From Membranipora membranacea (lineage: Eukaryota; Bryozoa; Gymnolaemata; Cheilostomatida; Membraniporidae): 64,000 nucleotides of DNA. Location of the stretch: assembly GCA_914767715.1 (NCBI GenBank), contig OU612069.1, positions 8,122,001 through 8,186,000 of the forward strand. The letters are read 5' to 3'. The notes below the pieces were generated by a model. The model saw only the letters and a program-made list of their open reading frames with translations. It had not been told where the DNA came from and searched no databases. The position numbers and the translations under genes were made by a program. Shown in pieces: positions 10,367 to 23,063 of the stretch (position 1 is the stretch's first letter; every line of letters starts with the position of its first letter).

Positions 10367-13300
10367 CTACCTCAAAAGGAGAAGCAACTCCTGCTCGTCT
10401 CAAATCTGAAATCCGTTTTGTTTTGCGGGTCTCCCTTCTCCGTCAGCACCAACTTTAACAACGCCCACTTTCGCACTAAAAAAACATGCCAAACGGCAGC
10501 AGTAAAAAATTCAAAGTCTATCACAATCATATGAAACTCTGACCAGTTCGAGCCCTCAAACACCTTATTCAAAATCCAGAATATAGAGATTCTCAGATAA
10601 CCTGGCTGCTAATTAAGCTGACTTGAAATTTACAAAAATATACCAAGGGAGCGTATCACGCTTTTTTTTCGCTCGGTTCAGAAAATAGATTTCGTTCCAA
10701 CCTACCTCAAAAGGAGAAGCAACTCCTGCTCTCTCAAATCTGAAATCCGTTTTGTTTTGCGGGTCTCCCTTCTCCGTCAGCACCAACTTTAACGACGCCC
10801 ACTTTCGCACTAAAAAAACATGCCAAACGACAGCAGTAAAAAATTCAAAGTCTATCACAATCATATGAAACTCTGACCAGTTCAAGCCCTCAAACACCTT
10901 ATTCAAAATCCAGAATATGGAGATTCTCAGATAGCCTGGCTGCTAATTAAGCTGACTTGAAATTTACAAAAATATACCAAGGGAGGGTATCACGCTTTTT
11001 TTTCGCTCGGATCAAAAAATAGATTTCGTTCCAACCTACCTCAAAAGGAGAAGCAACTCCTGCTCGTCTCAAATCTGAAATCCGTTTTGTTTTGCGGGTC
11101 TCCCTTCTCCGTCAGCACCAACTTTAACAACGCCCACTTTCGCACTAAAAAAACATGCCAAACGGCAGCAGTAAAAAATTCAAAGTCTATCACAATCATA
11201 TGAAACTCTGACCAGTTCGAGCCCTCAAACACCTTATTCAAAATCCAGAATATGGAGATTCTCAGATAACCTGGCTGCTAATTAAGCTGACTTGAAATTT
11301 ACAAAAACATACCAAGGGAGGGTATCACGCTTTTTTTTCGTTCGGATCAAAAAATAGATTTCGTTCCAACCTACCTCAAAAGGAGAAGCAACTCCTGCTC
11401 GTCTCAAATCTGAAATCCGTTTTGTTTTGCGGGTCTCCCTTCTCCGTCAGCACCAACTTTAACGACGCCCACTTTCGCACTAAAAAAACATGCCATACGG
11501 CAGCAGTAAAAAATTCAAAGTCTATCACAATCATATGAAACTCTTACCAGTTTAAGCCCTCAAACACCTTATTCAAAATCCAGAATATGGAGATTCTCAG
11601 ATAACCTGGCTGCTAATTAAGCTGACTTGAAATTTACAAAAACATACCAAGGGAGGGTATCACGCTTTTTTTTCGCTCAGATAGAAAAATAGATTTCGTT
11701 CCAACCTACCTCAAAAGGAGAAGCAACTCCTGCTCGTCTCAAATCTGAAATCCGTTTTGTTTTGCGGGTCTCCCTTCTCCGTCAGCACCAACTTTAACGA
11801 CGCCCACTTTCGCACTAAAAAAACATGCCATACGGCAGCAGTAAAAAATTCAAAGTCTATCACAATCATATGAAACTCTGACCAGTTCAAGCCCTCAAAC
11901 ACCTTATTCAAAATCCAGAATATGGAGATTCTCAGATAGCCTGGCTGCTAATTAAGCTGACTTGAAATTTACAAAAACATACCAAGGGAGGGTATCATGC
12001 TTTTTTTTCGCTCGGATCAAAAAATAGATTTCGTTCCAACCTACCTCAAAAGGAGAAGCAACTCCTGCTCATCTCAAATCTGAAATCCGTTTTGTTTTGC
12101 GGGTCTCCCTTCTCCGTCAGCACCAACTTTAACGACGCCCACTTTCGCACTAAGAAAACATGCCAAACGGCAGCAGTAAAAAATTCAAAGTCTATCACAA
12201 TGAAACTCTGACCAGTTCAAGCCCTCAAACACCTTATTCAAAATCCAGAATATGGAGATTCTCAGATAACCTGGCTGCTAATTAAGCTGACTTGAAATTT
12301 ACAAAAATATACCCAGGGAGGGTATCACGCCTTTTTTTCGCTCGGATCAAAAAATAGATTTCGTTCCAACCTACCTCTAAAGGAGAAGCAACTCCTGCTC
12401 GTCTCAAATCTGAAATCCGTTTTGTTTTGCGGGTCTCCCTTCTCCGTCAGCACCAACTTTAACAACGCCCACTTTCGCACTAAAAAAACATGCCAAACGG
12501 CAGCAGTAAAAAATTCAAAGTCTATCACAATCATATGAAACTCTGACCAGTTCAAGCCCTCAAACACCTTATTCAAAATCCAGAATATGGAGATTCTCAG
12601 ATAACCTGGCTGCTAATTAAGCTGACTTGAAATTTACAAAAATATACCAAGGGAGGGTATCACGCTTTTTTTTCGCTCGGATCAAAAAATAGATTTCGTT
12701 CCAACCTACCTCAAAAGGAGAAGCAACTCCTGCTCGTCTCAAATCTGAAATCCGTTTTGTTTTGCGGGTCTCCCTTCTCCGTCAGCACCAACTTTAACAA
12801 CGCCCACTTTCGCACTAAAAAAACATGCCAAACGGCAGCAGTAAAAAATTCAAAGTCTATCACAATCATATGAAACTCTGACCAGTTCGAGCCCTCAAAC
12901 ACCTTATTCAAAATCCAGAATATGGAGATTCTCAGATAACCTGGCTGCTAATTAAGCTGACTTGAAATTTACAAAAACATACCAAGGGAGGGTATCACGC
13001 TTTTTTTTCGCTCGGATCAAAAAATAGATTTCGTTCCAACCTACCTCAAAAGGAGAAGCAACTCCTGCTCGTCTCAAATCTGAAATCCGTTTTGTTTTGC
13101 GGGTCTCCCTTCTCCGTCAGCACCAACTTTAACAACGCCCACTTTCGCACTAAAAAAACATGCCAAACGGCAGCAGTAAAAAATTCAAAGTCTATCACAA
13201 TCAGATGAAACTCTGACCAGTTCGAGCCCTCAAACACCTTATTGAAAATCCAGAATATGGAGATTCTCAGATAACCTGGCTGCTAATTAAGCTGACTTGA

Positions 13301-14045
13301 AATTTACAAAAACATACCAAGGGAGGGTATCACGCTTTTTTTTCGTTCGGATCAAAAAATAGATTTCGTTCCAACCTACCTCAAAAGGAGAAGCAACTCC
13401 TGCTCGTCTCAAATCTGAAATCCGTTTTGTTTTGCGGGTCTCCCTTCTCCGTCAGCACCAACTTTAACGACGCCCACTTTCGCACTAAAAAAACATGCCA
13501 TACGGCAGCAGTAAAAAATTCAAAGTCTATCACAATCATATGAAACTCTTACCAGTTTAAGCCCTCAAACACCTTATTCAAAATCCAGAATATGGAGATT
13601 CTCAGATAACCTGGCTGCTAATTAAGCTGACTTGAAATTTACAAAAACATACCAAGGGAGGGTATCACGCTTTTTTTTCGCTCGGATAGAAAAATAGATT
13701 TCGTTCCAACCTACCTCAAAAGGAGAAGCAACTCCTGCTCGTCTCAAATCTGAAATCCGTTTTGTTTTGCGGGTCTCCCTTCTCCGTCAGCACCAACTTT
13801 AACGACGCCCACTTTCGCACTAAAAAAACATGCCATACGGCAGCAGTAAAAAATTCAAAGTCTATCACAATCATATGAAACTCTGACCAGTTCAAGCCCT
13901 CAAACACCTTATTCAAAATCCAGAATATGGAGATTCTCAGATAGCCTGGCTGCTAATTAAGCTGACTTGAAATTTACAAAAATATACCAAGGGAGGGTAT
14001 CACGCTTTTTTTTCGCTCGGATCAAAAAATAGATTTCGTTCCAAC
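10367..14045. repeat. Partial second copy of the 17-monomer unit, then a rearranged 6-monomer repeat
   Basis: Monomer starts are 10367 S, 10702 D, 11036 S, 11371 v, 11706 w, 12041 i, 12371 A, 12706 S, 13041 S, 13376 v and 13711 w. The first four track 4687-6025 at a shift of 5680 bp. Then w, i and A replace the expected order. The S-v-w series at 13041, 13376 and 13711 repeats 11036, 11371 and 11706 at 2005 bp, a six-monomer shift. The S monomer at 13041 has private changes shared in part with 22394 (AATCAGATG in place of AATCATATG). The a-to-h cassette is absent from this block. Confidence 0.85.
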
Positions 14046-14375
14046 CTACCTCAAAAGGAGAAGCAACTCCTGCTCGTCTCAAATCTGAAATCCGTTTTGA
14101 TTTGCGGGTCTCCCTTCTCCGTCAGCACCAACTTTAACAACGCCCACTTTCGCACTAAAAAAACATGCCAAACGGCAGCAGTAAAAAATTCAAAGTCTAT
14201 CACAATGAAACTCTGACCAGTTCAAGCCCTCAAACACCTCATTCAAAATCCAGAATATGGAGATTCTCAGATAACCTGGCTGCTAATTAAGCTGACTTGA
14301 AATTTACAAAAACATACCAAGGGAGGGTATCATGCTTTTTTTTCGCTCGGATCAAAAAATAGATTTCGTTCCAAC
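14046..14375. other. Mosaic monomer: S-like start, i-like middle, a- or h-like tail
   Basis: The 5' part (GATTTGCGG at 14099-14107, AACAACG near 14136) matches the S monomer at 17718. The middle has the 5-bp deletion near 14206 and CACCTCATTC, as in i. The tail (ACATACC, CATGC) is that of a or h, and the next monomer is b, as expected after a. Breakpoints fall about 14140-14205 and 14240-14311. Gene conversion or two crossovers would explain it. Confidence 0.75.
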
Positions 14376-17300
14376 CTACCTCAAAAGGAGAATCAACTCC
14401 TGCTCATCTCAAATCTGAAATCCGTTTTGTTTTGCGGGTCTCCCTTCTCCGTCAGCACCAACTTTAACGACGCCCACTTTCGCACTAAAAAAACATGCCA
14501 AACGGCAGCAGTAAAAAATTCAAAGTCTATCACAATCATATGAAACTCTGACAAGTTCAAGCCCTCAAACACCTTATTCAAAATCCAGAATATGGAGATT
14601 CTCAGATAACCTGGCTGCTAATTAAGCTGACTTGAAATTTACAAAAATATACCAAGGGAGGGTATCACGCTTTTTTTTCGCTCGGATCAAAAAATAGATT
14701 TCGTTCCAACCTACCTCAAAAGGAGAAGCAACTGCTGCTCGTCTCAAATCTGAAATCCGTTTTGTTTTGTGGGTCTCCCTTCTCCGTCAGCACCAACTTT
14801 AACGACGCCCACTTTCGCACTAAAAAAACATGCCATACGGCAGCAGTAAAAAATTCAAAGTCTATCGCAATCATATGAAACTCTGACCAGTTCATGCCCT
14901 CAAACACCTTATTCAAAATCCAGAATATGGAGATTCTCAGATAACCTGGCTGCTAATTAAGCTGACTTGAAATTTACAAAACATACCAAGGGAGGGTATC
15001 ACGCTTTTTTTTGCTCGGATCAAAAAATAGATTTCGTTCCAACCTACCTCAAAAGGAGAAGCAACTCCTGCTCGTCTCAAATCTGAAATCCGTTTTGTTT
15101 TGCGGATCTCCCTTCTCCGTCAGCACCAACTTTAACGACGCCCACTTTCGCACTAAAAAAACATGCCCAACGGCAGCAGTAAAAAATTCAAAGTCTATCA
15201 CAATCATATGAAACTCTGACCAGTTCAAGCCCTCAAACACCTTATTCGAAATCCAGAATATGGAGATTCTCAGATAACCTGGCTGCTAATTAAGCTGACT
15301 TGAAATTTACAAAAATATACCAAGGGAGGGTATCACGCTTTTTTTTCGCTCGGATCAAAAAATAGATTTCGTTCCAACCTACCTCAAAAGGAGAAGCAAC
15401 TCCTGCCCGTCTCAAATCTGAAATCCGTTTTGTTTTGCGGGTCTCCCTTCTCCGTCAGCACAAACTTTACTGACGCCCACTTCCGCACTAAAAAAACATG
15501 CCAAACGGCAGCAGTAAAAAATTCAAAGTCTATCACAATCATATGAAACTCTGACCAGTTCAAGCCCTCAAACACCTTATTAAAAATCCAGAATATGGAG
15601 GTTCTCAGATAACCTGGCTGCTAATTAAGCTGACTTGAAATTTACAAAAACATACCAAGGGAGGGTATCACGTTTTTTTTTCACTCGGATCAAAAAATAG
15701 ATTTCGTTCCAACCTACCTCAAAAGGAGAAGCAACTCCTGCTCGTCTCAAATCTAAAATCCGTTTTGTTTTGCGGGTCTCCCTTCTCCGTCAGCACCAAC
15801 TTTAATGACGCCCACTTTCGCACTAAAAAAACATGCCAAACGGCAGCAGTAAAAAATTCAAAGTCTATCACAATCATATGAAACTCTGACCAGTTCAAGC
15901 CCTCAAACACGTTATTCAAAATCCAGAATATGGAGATTCTCAGATAACCTGGCTGCTAATTAAGCTGACTTGAAATTTACAAAAATAAACCAAGGGAGGG
16001 TATCACGCTTTTTTTTCGCTCGGATCAAAAAATAGATTTCGTTCCAACCTACCTCAAAAGGAGAAGCAACTCCTGCTCGTCTCAAATCTGAAATCCGTTT
16101 TGTTTTGCGGGTCTCCCTTCTTCGTCAGCACCAACTTTAACGACGCCCACCTTCGCACTAAAAAAACATGCCAAACGACAGCAGTATAAAATTCAAAGTC
16201 TATCACAATCATATGAAACTCTGACCAGTTCAAGCCCTCAAACACCTTATTCAAAATCCAGAATATGGAGATTCTCAGATAACCTGGCTGCTAATTAAGC
16301 TGACTTGAAATTTACAAAAATATACCAAGGGAGGGTATCACGCTTTTTTTTCGCTCGGATCAGAAAATAGATTTCGTTCCAACCTACCTCAAAAGGAGAA
16401 GCAACTCCTGCTCTCTCAAATCTGAAATCCGTTTTGTTTTGCGGGTCTCCCTTCTCCGTCAGCACCAACTTTAACGACGCCCACTTTCGCACTAAAAAAA
16501 CATGCCAAACGGCAGCCGTAAAAAATTCAAAGTCTATCACAATCATATGAAACTCTGACCAGTTCAAGCCCTCAAACACCTCATTCAAAATCCAGAATAT
16601 GGAGATTCTCAGATAACCTGGCTGCTAATTAAGCTGACTTGAAATTTACAAAAACATACCAAGGGAGGGTATCATGCTTTTTTTTCGCTCGGATCAAAAA
16701 ATAGATTTCGTTCCAACCTACCTCAAAAGGAGAAGCAACTCCTGCTCATCTCAAATCTGAAATCCGTTTTGTTTTGCGGGTCTCCCTTCTCCGTCAGCAC
16801 CAACTTTAACGACGCCCACTTTCGCACTAAGAAAACATGCCAAACGGCAGCAGTAAAAAATTCAAAGTCTATCACAATGAAACTCTGACCAGTTCAAGCC
16901 CTCAAACACCTCATTCAAAATCCAGAATATGGAGATTCTCAGATAACCTGGCTGCTAATTAAGCTGACTTGAAATTTACAAAAATATACCAAGGGAGGGT
17001 ATCACGCTTTTTTTTCGCTCGGATCATAAAATAGATTTCGTTCCAACCTACCTCAAAAGGAGAAGCAACTCCTGCTAGTCTCAAATCTGAAATCCGTTTT
17101 GTTTTGAGGGTCTCCCGTCTCCGTCAGCACCAACTTTAACGACGCCCACTTTCGCACTAAAAAAACATGCCAAACGGCAGCAGTAAAAAATTCAAAGTCT
17201 ATTACAATCATATGAAACTCTGACCAGTTCAAGCCCTCAAACACCTTATTCAAAATCCAGAATATGGAGATTCTCAGATAACCTGGCTGCTAATTAAGCT

Positions 17301-17382
17301 GACTTGAAATTTACAAAAATATACCAAGGGAGGGTATCACGCTTTTTTTTCGCTCGGATCAAAAAATAGATTTCGTTCCAAC
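14046..17382. repeat. Core cassette copy 2: hybrid monomer plus b-c-d-e-f-g-h-i-a
   Basis: Monomer starts are 14046 (hybrid, listed separately), 14376 b, 14711 c, 15044 d, 15379 e, 15714 f, 16049 g, 16384 h, 16718 i and 17048 a. The run from 14376 to about 17047 matches 7360 to about 10031 at a constant shift of 7016 bp, including both single-base losses in c. It differs from the first copy in details shared with later copies: GCGGATC in d, CTTTACTGACG in e and AATAAACC in f. It then leads into a, whereas the first copy led into A. Confidence 0.88.
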
Positions 17383-20300
17383 CTACCTCAAAAGGAGAAG
17401 CAACTCCTGCTCGTCTCAAATCTGAAATCCGTTTTGTTTTGCGGGTCTCCCTTCTCCGTCAGCACCAACTTTAACGACGCCCACTTTCGCACTAAAAAAA
17501 CATGCCATACGGCAGCAGTAAAAAATTCAAAGTCTATCACAATCATATGAAACTCTGACCAGTTCAAGCCCTCAAACACCTTATTCAAAATCCAGAATAT
17601 GGAGATTCTCAGATAGCCTGGCTGCTAATTAAGCTGACTTGAAATTTACAAAAATATACCAAGGGAGGGTATCACGCTTTTTTTTCGCTCGGATCAAAAA
17701 ATAGATTTCGTTCCAACCTACCTCAAAAGGAGAAGCAACTCCTGCTCGTCTCAAATCTGAAATCCGTTTTGATTTGCGGGTCTCCCTTCTCCGTCAGCAC
17801 CAACTTTAACAACGCCCACTTTCGCACTAAAAAAACATGCCAAACGGCAGCAGTAAAAAATTCAAAGTCTATCACAATCATATGAAACTCTGACCAGTTC
17901 GAGCCCTCAAACACCTTATTCAAAATCCAGAATATGGAGATTCTCAGATAACCTGGCTGCTAATTAAGCTGACTTGAAATTTACAAAAACATACCAAGGG
18001 AGGGTATCACGCTTTTTTTTCGTTCGGATCAAAAAATAGATTTCGTTCCAACCTACCTCAAAAGGAGAAGCAACTCCTGCTCGTCTCAAATCTGAAATCC
18101 GTTTTGTTTTGCGGGTCTCCCTTCTCCGTCAGCACCAACTTTAACGACGCCCACTTTCGCACTAAAAAAACATGCCATACGGCAGCAGTAAAAAATTCAA
18201 AGTCTATCACAATCATATGAAACTCTTACCAGTTTAAGCCCTCAAACACCTTATTCAAAATCCAGAATATGGAGATTCTCAGATAACCTGGCTGCTAATT
18301 AAGCTGACTTGAAATTTACAAAAACATACCAAGGGAGGGTATCAGACTTTTTTTTCGCTCGGATAGAAAAATAGATTTCGTTCCAACCTACCTCAAAAGG
18401 AGAAGCAACTCCTGCTCGTCTCAAATCTGAAATCCGTTTTGTTTTGCGGGTCTCCCTTCTCCGTCAGCACCAACTCTAACGACGCCCACTTTCGCACTAA
18501 AAAAACATGCCATACGGCAGCAGTAAAAAATTCAAAGTCTATCACAATCATTTGAAACTCTGACCAGTTCAAGCCCTCAAACACCTTATTCAAAATCCAG
18601 AATATGGAGAATCTCAGATAACCTGGCTGCTAATTAAGCTGACTTGAAATTTACAAAACATACCAAGGGAGGGTATCACGCTTTTTTTTCGCTCGGATCA
18701 AAAAATAGATTTCGTTCCAACCTACCTCAAAAGGAGAAGCAACTCCTGCGCGTCTCAAATCTGAAATCCGTTTTGTTTTGCGGGTCTCCCTTCTCCGTCA
18801 GCACCAACTTTAACGACGCCCACTTTCGCACTAAGAAAACATGCCAAACGGCAGCAGTAAAAAATTCAAAGTCTATCACAATGAAACTCTGACCAGTTCA
18901 AGCCCTCAAACACCTCATTCAAAATCCAGAATATGGAGATTCTCAGATAACCTGGCTGCTAATTAAGCTGACTTGAAATTTACAAAAATATACCAAGGGA
19001 GGGTATCACGCTTTTTTTTCGCTCGGATCAAAAAATAGATTTCGTTCCAACCTACCTCAAAAGGAGAAGCAACTCCTGCTAGTCTCAAATCTGAAATCCG
19101 TTTTGTTTTGAGGGTCTCCCTTCTCCGTCAGCACCAACTTTAACGACGCCCACTTTCGCACTAAAAAAACATGCCAAACGGCAGCAGTAAAAAATTCAAA
19201 GTCTATTACAATCATATGAAACTCTGACCAGTTCAAGCCCTCAAACACCTTATTCAAAATCCAGAATATGGAGATTCTCAGATAACCTGGCTGCTAATTA
19301 AGCTGACTTGAAATTTACAAAAACATACCAAGGGAGGGTATCATGCTTTTTTTTCGCTCGGATCAAAAAATAGATTTCGTTCCAACCTACCTCAAAAGGA
19401 GAATCAACTCCTGCTCATCTCAAATCTGAAATCCGTTTTGTTTTGCGGGTCTCCCTTCTCCGTCAGCACCAACTTTAACGACGACCACTTTCGCACTAAA
19501 AAAACATGCCAAACGGCAGCAGTAAAAAATTCAAAGTCTATCACAATCATATGAAACTCTGACAAGTTCAAGCCCTCAAACACCTTATTCAAAATCCAGA
19601 ATATGGAGATTCTCAGATAACCTGGCTGCTAATTAAGCTGACTTGAAATTTACAAAAATATACCAAGGGAGGGTATCACGCTTTTTTTTCGCTCGGATCA
19701 AAAAATAGATTTCGTTCCAACCTACCTCAAAAGGAGAAGCAACTGCTGCTCGTCTCAAATCTGAAATCCGTTTTGTTTTGCGGGTCTCCCTTCTCCGTCA
19801 GCACCAACTTTAACGACGCCCACTTTCGCACTAAAAAAACATGCCATACGGCAGCAGTAAAAAATTCAAAGTCTATCGCAATCATATGAAACTCTGACCA
19901 GTTCATGCCCTCAAACACCTTATTCAAAATCCAGAATATGGAGATTCTCAGATAACCTGGCTGCTAATTAAGCTGACTTGAAATTTACAAAACATACCAA
20001 GGGAGGGTATCACGCTTTTTTTTGCTCGGATCAAAAAATAGATTTCGTTCCAACCTACCTCAAAAGGAGAAGCAACTCCTGCTCGTCTCAAATCTGAAAT
20101 CCGTTTTGTTTTGCGGATCTCCCTTCTCCGTCAGCACCAACTTTAACGACGCCCACTTTCGCACTAAAAAAACATGCCCAACGGCAGCAGTAAAAAATTC
20201 AAAGTCTATCACAATCATATGAAACTCTGACCAGTTCAAGCCCTCAAACACCTTATTCGAAATCCAGAATATGGAGATTCTCAGATAACCTGGCTGCTAA

Positions 20301-23063
20301 TTAAGCTGACTTGAAATTTACAAAAATATACCAAGGGAGGGTATCACGCTTTTTTTTCGCTCGGATCAAAAAATAGATTTCGTTCCAACCTACCTCAAAA
20401 GGAGAAGCAACTCCTGCCCGTCTCAAATCTGAAATCCGTTTTGTTTTGCGGGTCTCCCTTCTCCGTCAGCACAAACTTTACTGACGCCCACTTTCGCACT
20501 AAAAAAACATGCCAAACGGCAGCAGTAAAAAATTCAAAGTCTATCACAATCATATGAAACTCTGACCAGTTCAAGCCCTCAAACACCTTATTCAAAATCC
20601 AGAATATGGAGATTCTCAGATAACCTGGCTGCTAATTAAGCTGACTTGAAATTTACAAAAATAAACCAAGGGAGGGTATCACGCTTTTTTTTCGCTCGGA
20701 TCAAAAAATAGATTTCGTTCCAACCTACCTCAAAAAGAGAAGCAACTCCTGCTCGTCTCAAATCTGAAATCCGTTTTGTTTTGCGGGTCTCCCTTCTTCG
20801 TCAGCACCAACTTTAACGACGCCCACCTTCGCACTAAAAAAACATGCCAAACGACAGCAGTATAAAATTCAAAGTCTATCACAATCATATGAAACTCTGA
20901 CCAGTTCAAGCCCTCAAACACCTTATTCAAAATCCAGAATATGGAGATTCTCAGATAACCTGGCTGCTAATTAAGCTGACTTGAAATTTACAAAAATATA
21001 CCAAGGGAGGGTATCACGCTTTTTTTTCGCTCGGATCAGAAAATAGATTTCGTTCCAACCTACCTCAAAAGGAGAAGCAACTACTGCTCTCTCAAATCTG
21101 AAATCCGTTTTGTTTTGCGGGTCTCCCTTCTCCGTCAGCACCAACTTTAACGACGCCCACTTTCGCACTAAAAAAACATGCCAAACGGCAGCCGTAAAAA
21201 ATTCAAAGTCTATCACAATCATATGAAACTCTGACCAGTTCAAGCCCTCAAACACCTCATTCAAAATCCAGAATATGGAGATTCTCAGATAACCTGGCTG
21301 CTAATTAAGCTGACTTGAAATTTACAAAAACATACCAAGGGAGGGTATCATGCTTTTTTTTCGCTCGGATCAAAAAATAGATTTCGTTCCAACCTACCTC
21401 AAAAGGAGAAGCAACTCCTGCTCATCTCAAATCTGAAATCCGTTTTGTTTTGCGGGTCTCCCTTCTCCGTCAGCACCAACTTTAACGACGCCCACTTTCG
21501 CACTAAGAAAACATGCCAAACGGCAGCAGTAAAAAATTCAAAGTCTATCACAATGAAACTCTGACCAGTTCAAGCCCTCAAACACCTCATTCAAAATCCA
21601 GAATATGGAGATTCTCAGATAACCTGGCTGCTAATTAAGCTGACTTGAAATTTACAAAAATATACCAAGGGAGGGTATCACGCTTTTTTTTCGCTCGGAT
21701 CATAAAATAGATTTCGTTCCAACCTACCTCAAAAGGAGAAGCAACTCCTGCTAGTCTCAAATCTGAAATCCGTTTTGTTTTGAGGGTCTCCCTTCTCCGT
21801 CAGCACCAACTTTAACGACGCCCACTTTCGCACTAAAAAAACATGCCAAACGGCAGCAGTAAAAAATTCAAAGTCTATTACAATCATATGAAACTCTGAC
21901 CAGTTCAAGCCCTCAAACACCTTATTCAAAATCCAGAATATGGAGATTCTCAGATAACCTGGCTGCTAATTAAGCTGACTTGAAATTTACAAAAATATAC
22001 CAAGGGAGGGTATCACGCTTTTTTTTCGCTCGGATCAAAAAATAGATTTCGTTCCAACCTACCTCAAAAGGAGAAGCAACTCCTGCTCGTCTCAAATCTG
22101 AAATCCGTTTTGTTTTGCGGGTCTCCCTTCTCCGTCAGCACCAACTTTAACAACGCCCACTTTCGCACTAAAAAAACATGCCAAACGGCAGCAGTAAAAA
22201 ATTCAAAGTCTATCACAATCATATGAAACTCTGACCAGTTCGAGCCCTCAAACACCTTATTCAAAATCCAGAATATGGAGATTCTCAGATAACCTGGCTG
22301 CTAATTAAGCTGACTTGAAATTTACAAAAACATACCAAGGGAGGGTATCACGCTTTTTTTTCGCTCGGATCAAAAAATAGATTTCGTTCCAACCTACCTC
22401 AAAAGGAGAAGCAACTCCTGCTCGTCTCAAATCTGAAATCCGTTTTGTTTTGCGGGTCTCCCTTCTCCGTCAGCACCAACTTTAACAACGCCCACTTTCG
22501 CACTAAAGAAACATGCCAAACGGCAGCAGTAAAAAATTCAAAGTCTATCACAATCAGATGAAACTCTGACCAGTTCGAGCCCTCAAACACCTTATTCAAA
22601 ATCCAGAATATGGAGATTCTCAGATAACCTGGCTGCTAATTAAGCTGACTTGAAATTTACAAAAACATACCAAGGGAGGGTATCACGCTTTTTTTTCGTT
22701 CGGATCAAAAAATAGATTTCGTTCCAACCTACCTCAAAAGGAGAAGCAACTCCTGCTCGTCTCAAATCTGAAATCCGTTTTGTTTTGCGGGTCTCCCTTC
22801 TCCGTCAGCACCAACTTTAACGACGCCCACTTTCGCACTAAAAAAACATGCCATACGGCAGCAGTAAAAAATTCAAAGTCTATCACAATCATATGAAACT
22901 CTTACCAGTTTAAGCCCTCAAACACCTTATTCAAAATCCAGAATATGGAGATTCTCAGATAACCTGGCTGCTAATTAAGCTGACTTGAAATTTACAAAAA
23001 CATACCAAGGGAGGGTATCACGCTTTTTTTTCGCTCGGATAGAAAAATAGATTTCGTTCCAAC
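17383..23063. repeat. 17-monomer higher-order repeat unit in a second register, copy 1
   Basis: Monomer starts are 17383 w, 17718 (S with GATTTGCGG), 18053 v, 18388 (CATTTG, GAGAATC), 18722 (i-like GCGCGTC), 19052 a, 19387 b, 19722 c, 20055 d, 20390 (e/f hybrid), 20725 g, 21060 h, 21394 i, 21724 a, 22059 S, 22394 S and 22729 v. The series restarts at 23064 with the same w and GATTTGCGG monomers at a shift of 5681 bp, which becomes 5680 after one base is lost in the monomer at 23734. The monomer count matches the unit at 4687, but the order differs, so these are related, not identical, HOR units. Confidence 0.87.
20390..20724. other. e/f hybrid monomer with breakpoint at 20587-20593
   Basis: The 5' part is e (GCCCGTC, CTTTACTGACG, CACCTT) and the 3' part is f (TTCAAAATCC, GAGATTC, AATAAACC). 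Intact e and f occupy adjacent slots at 15379/15714 and 26070/26406. The switch lies between the C at 20587 (f has G) and the C at 20593 (e has A). The result is the loss of one monomer length relative to the sister units. Confidence 0.85.
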
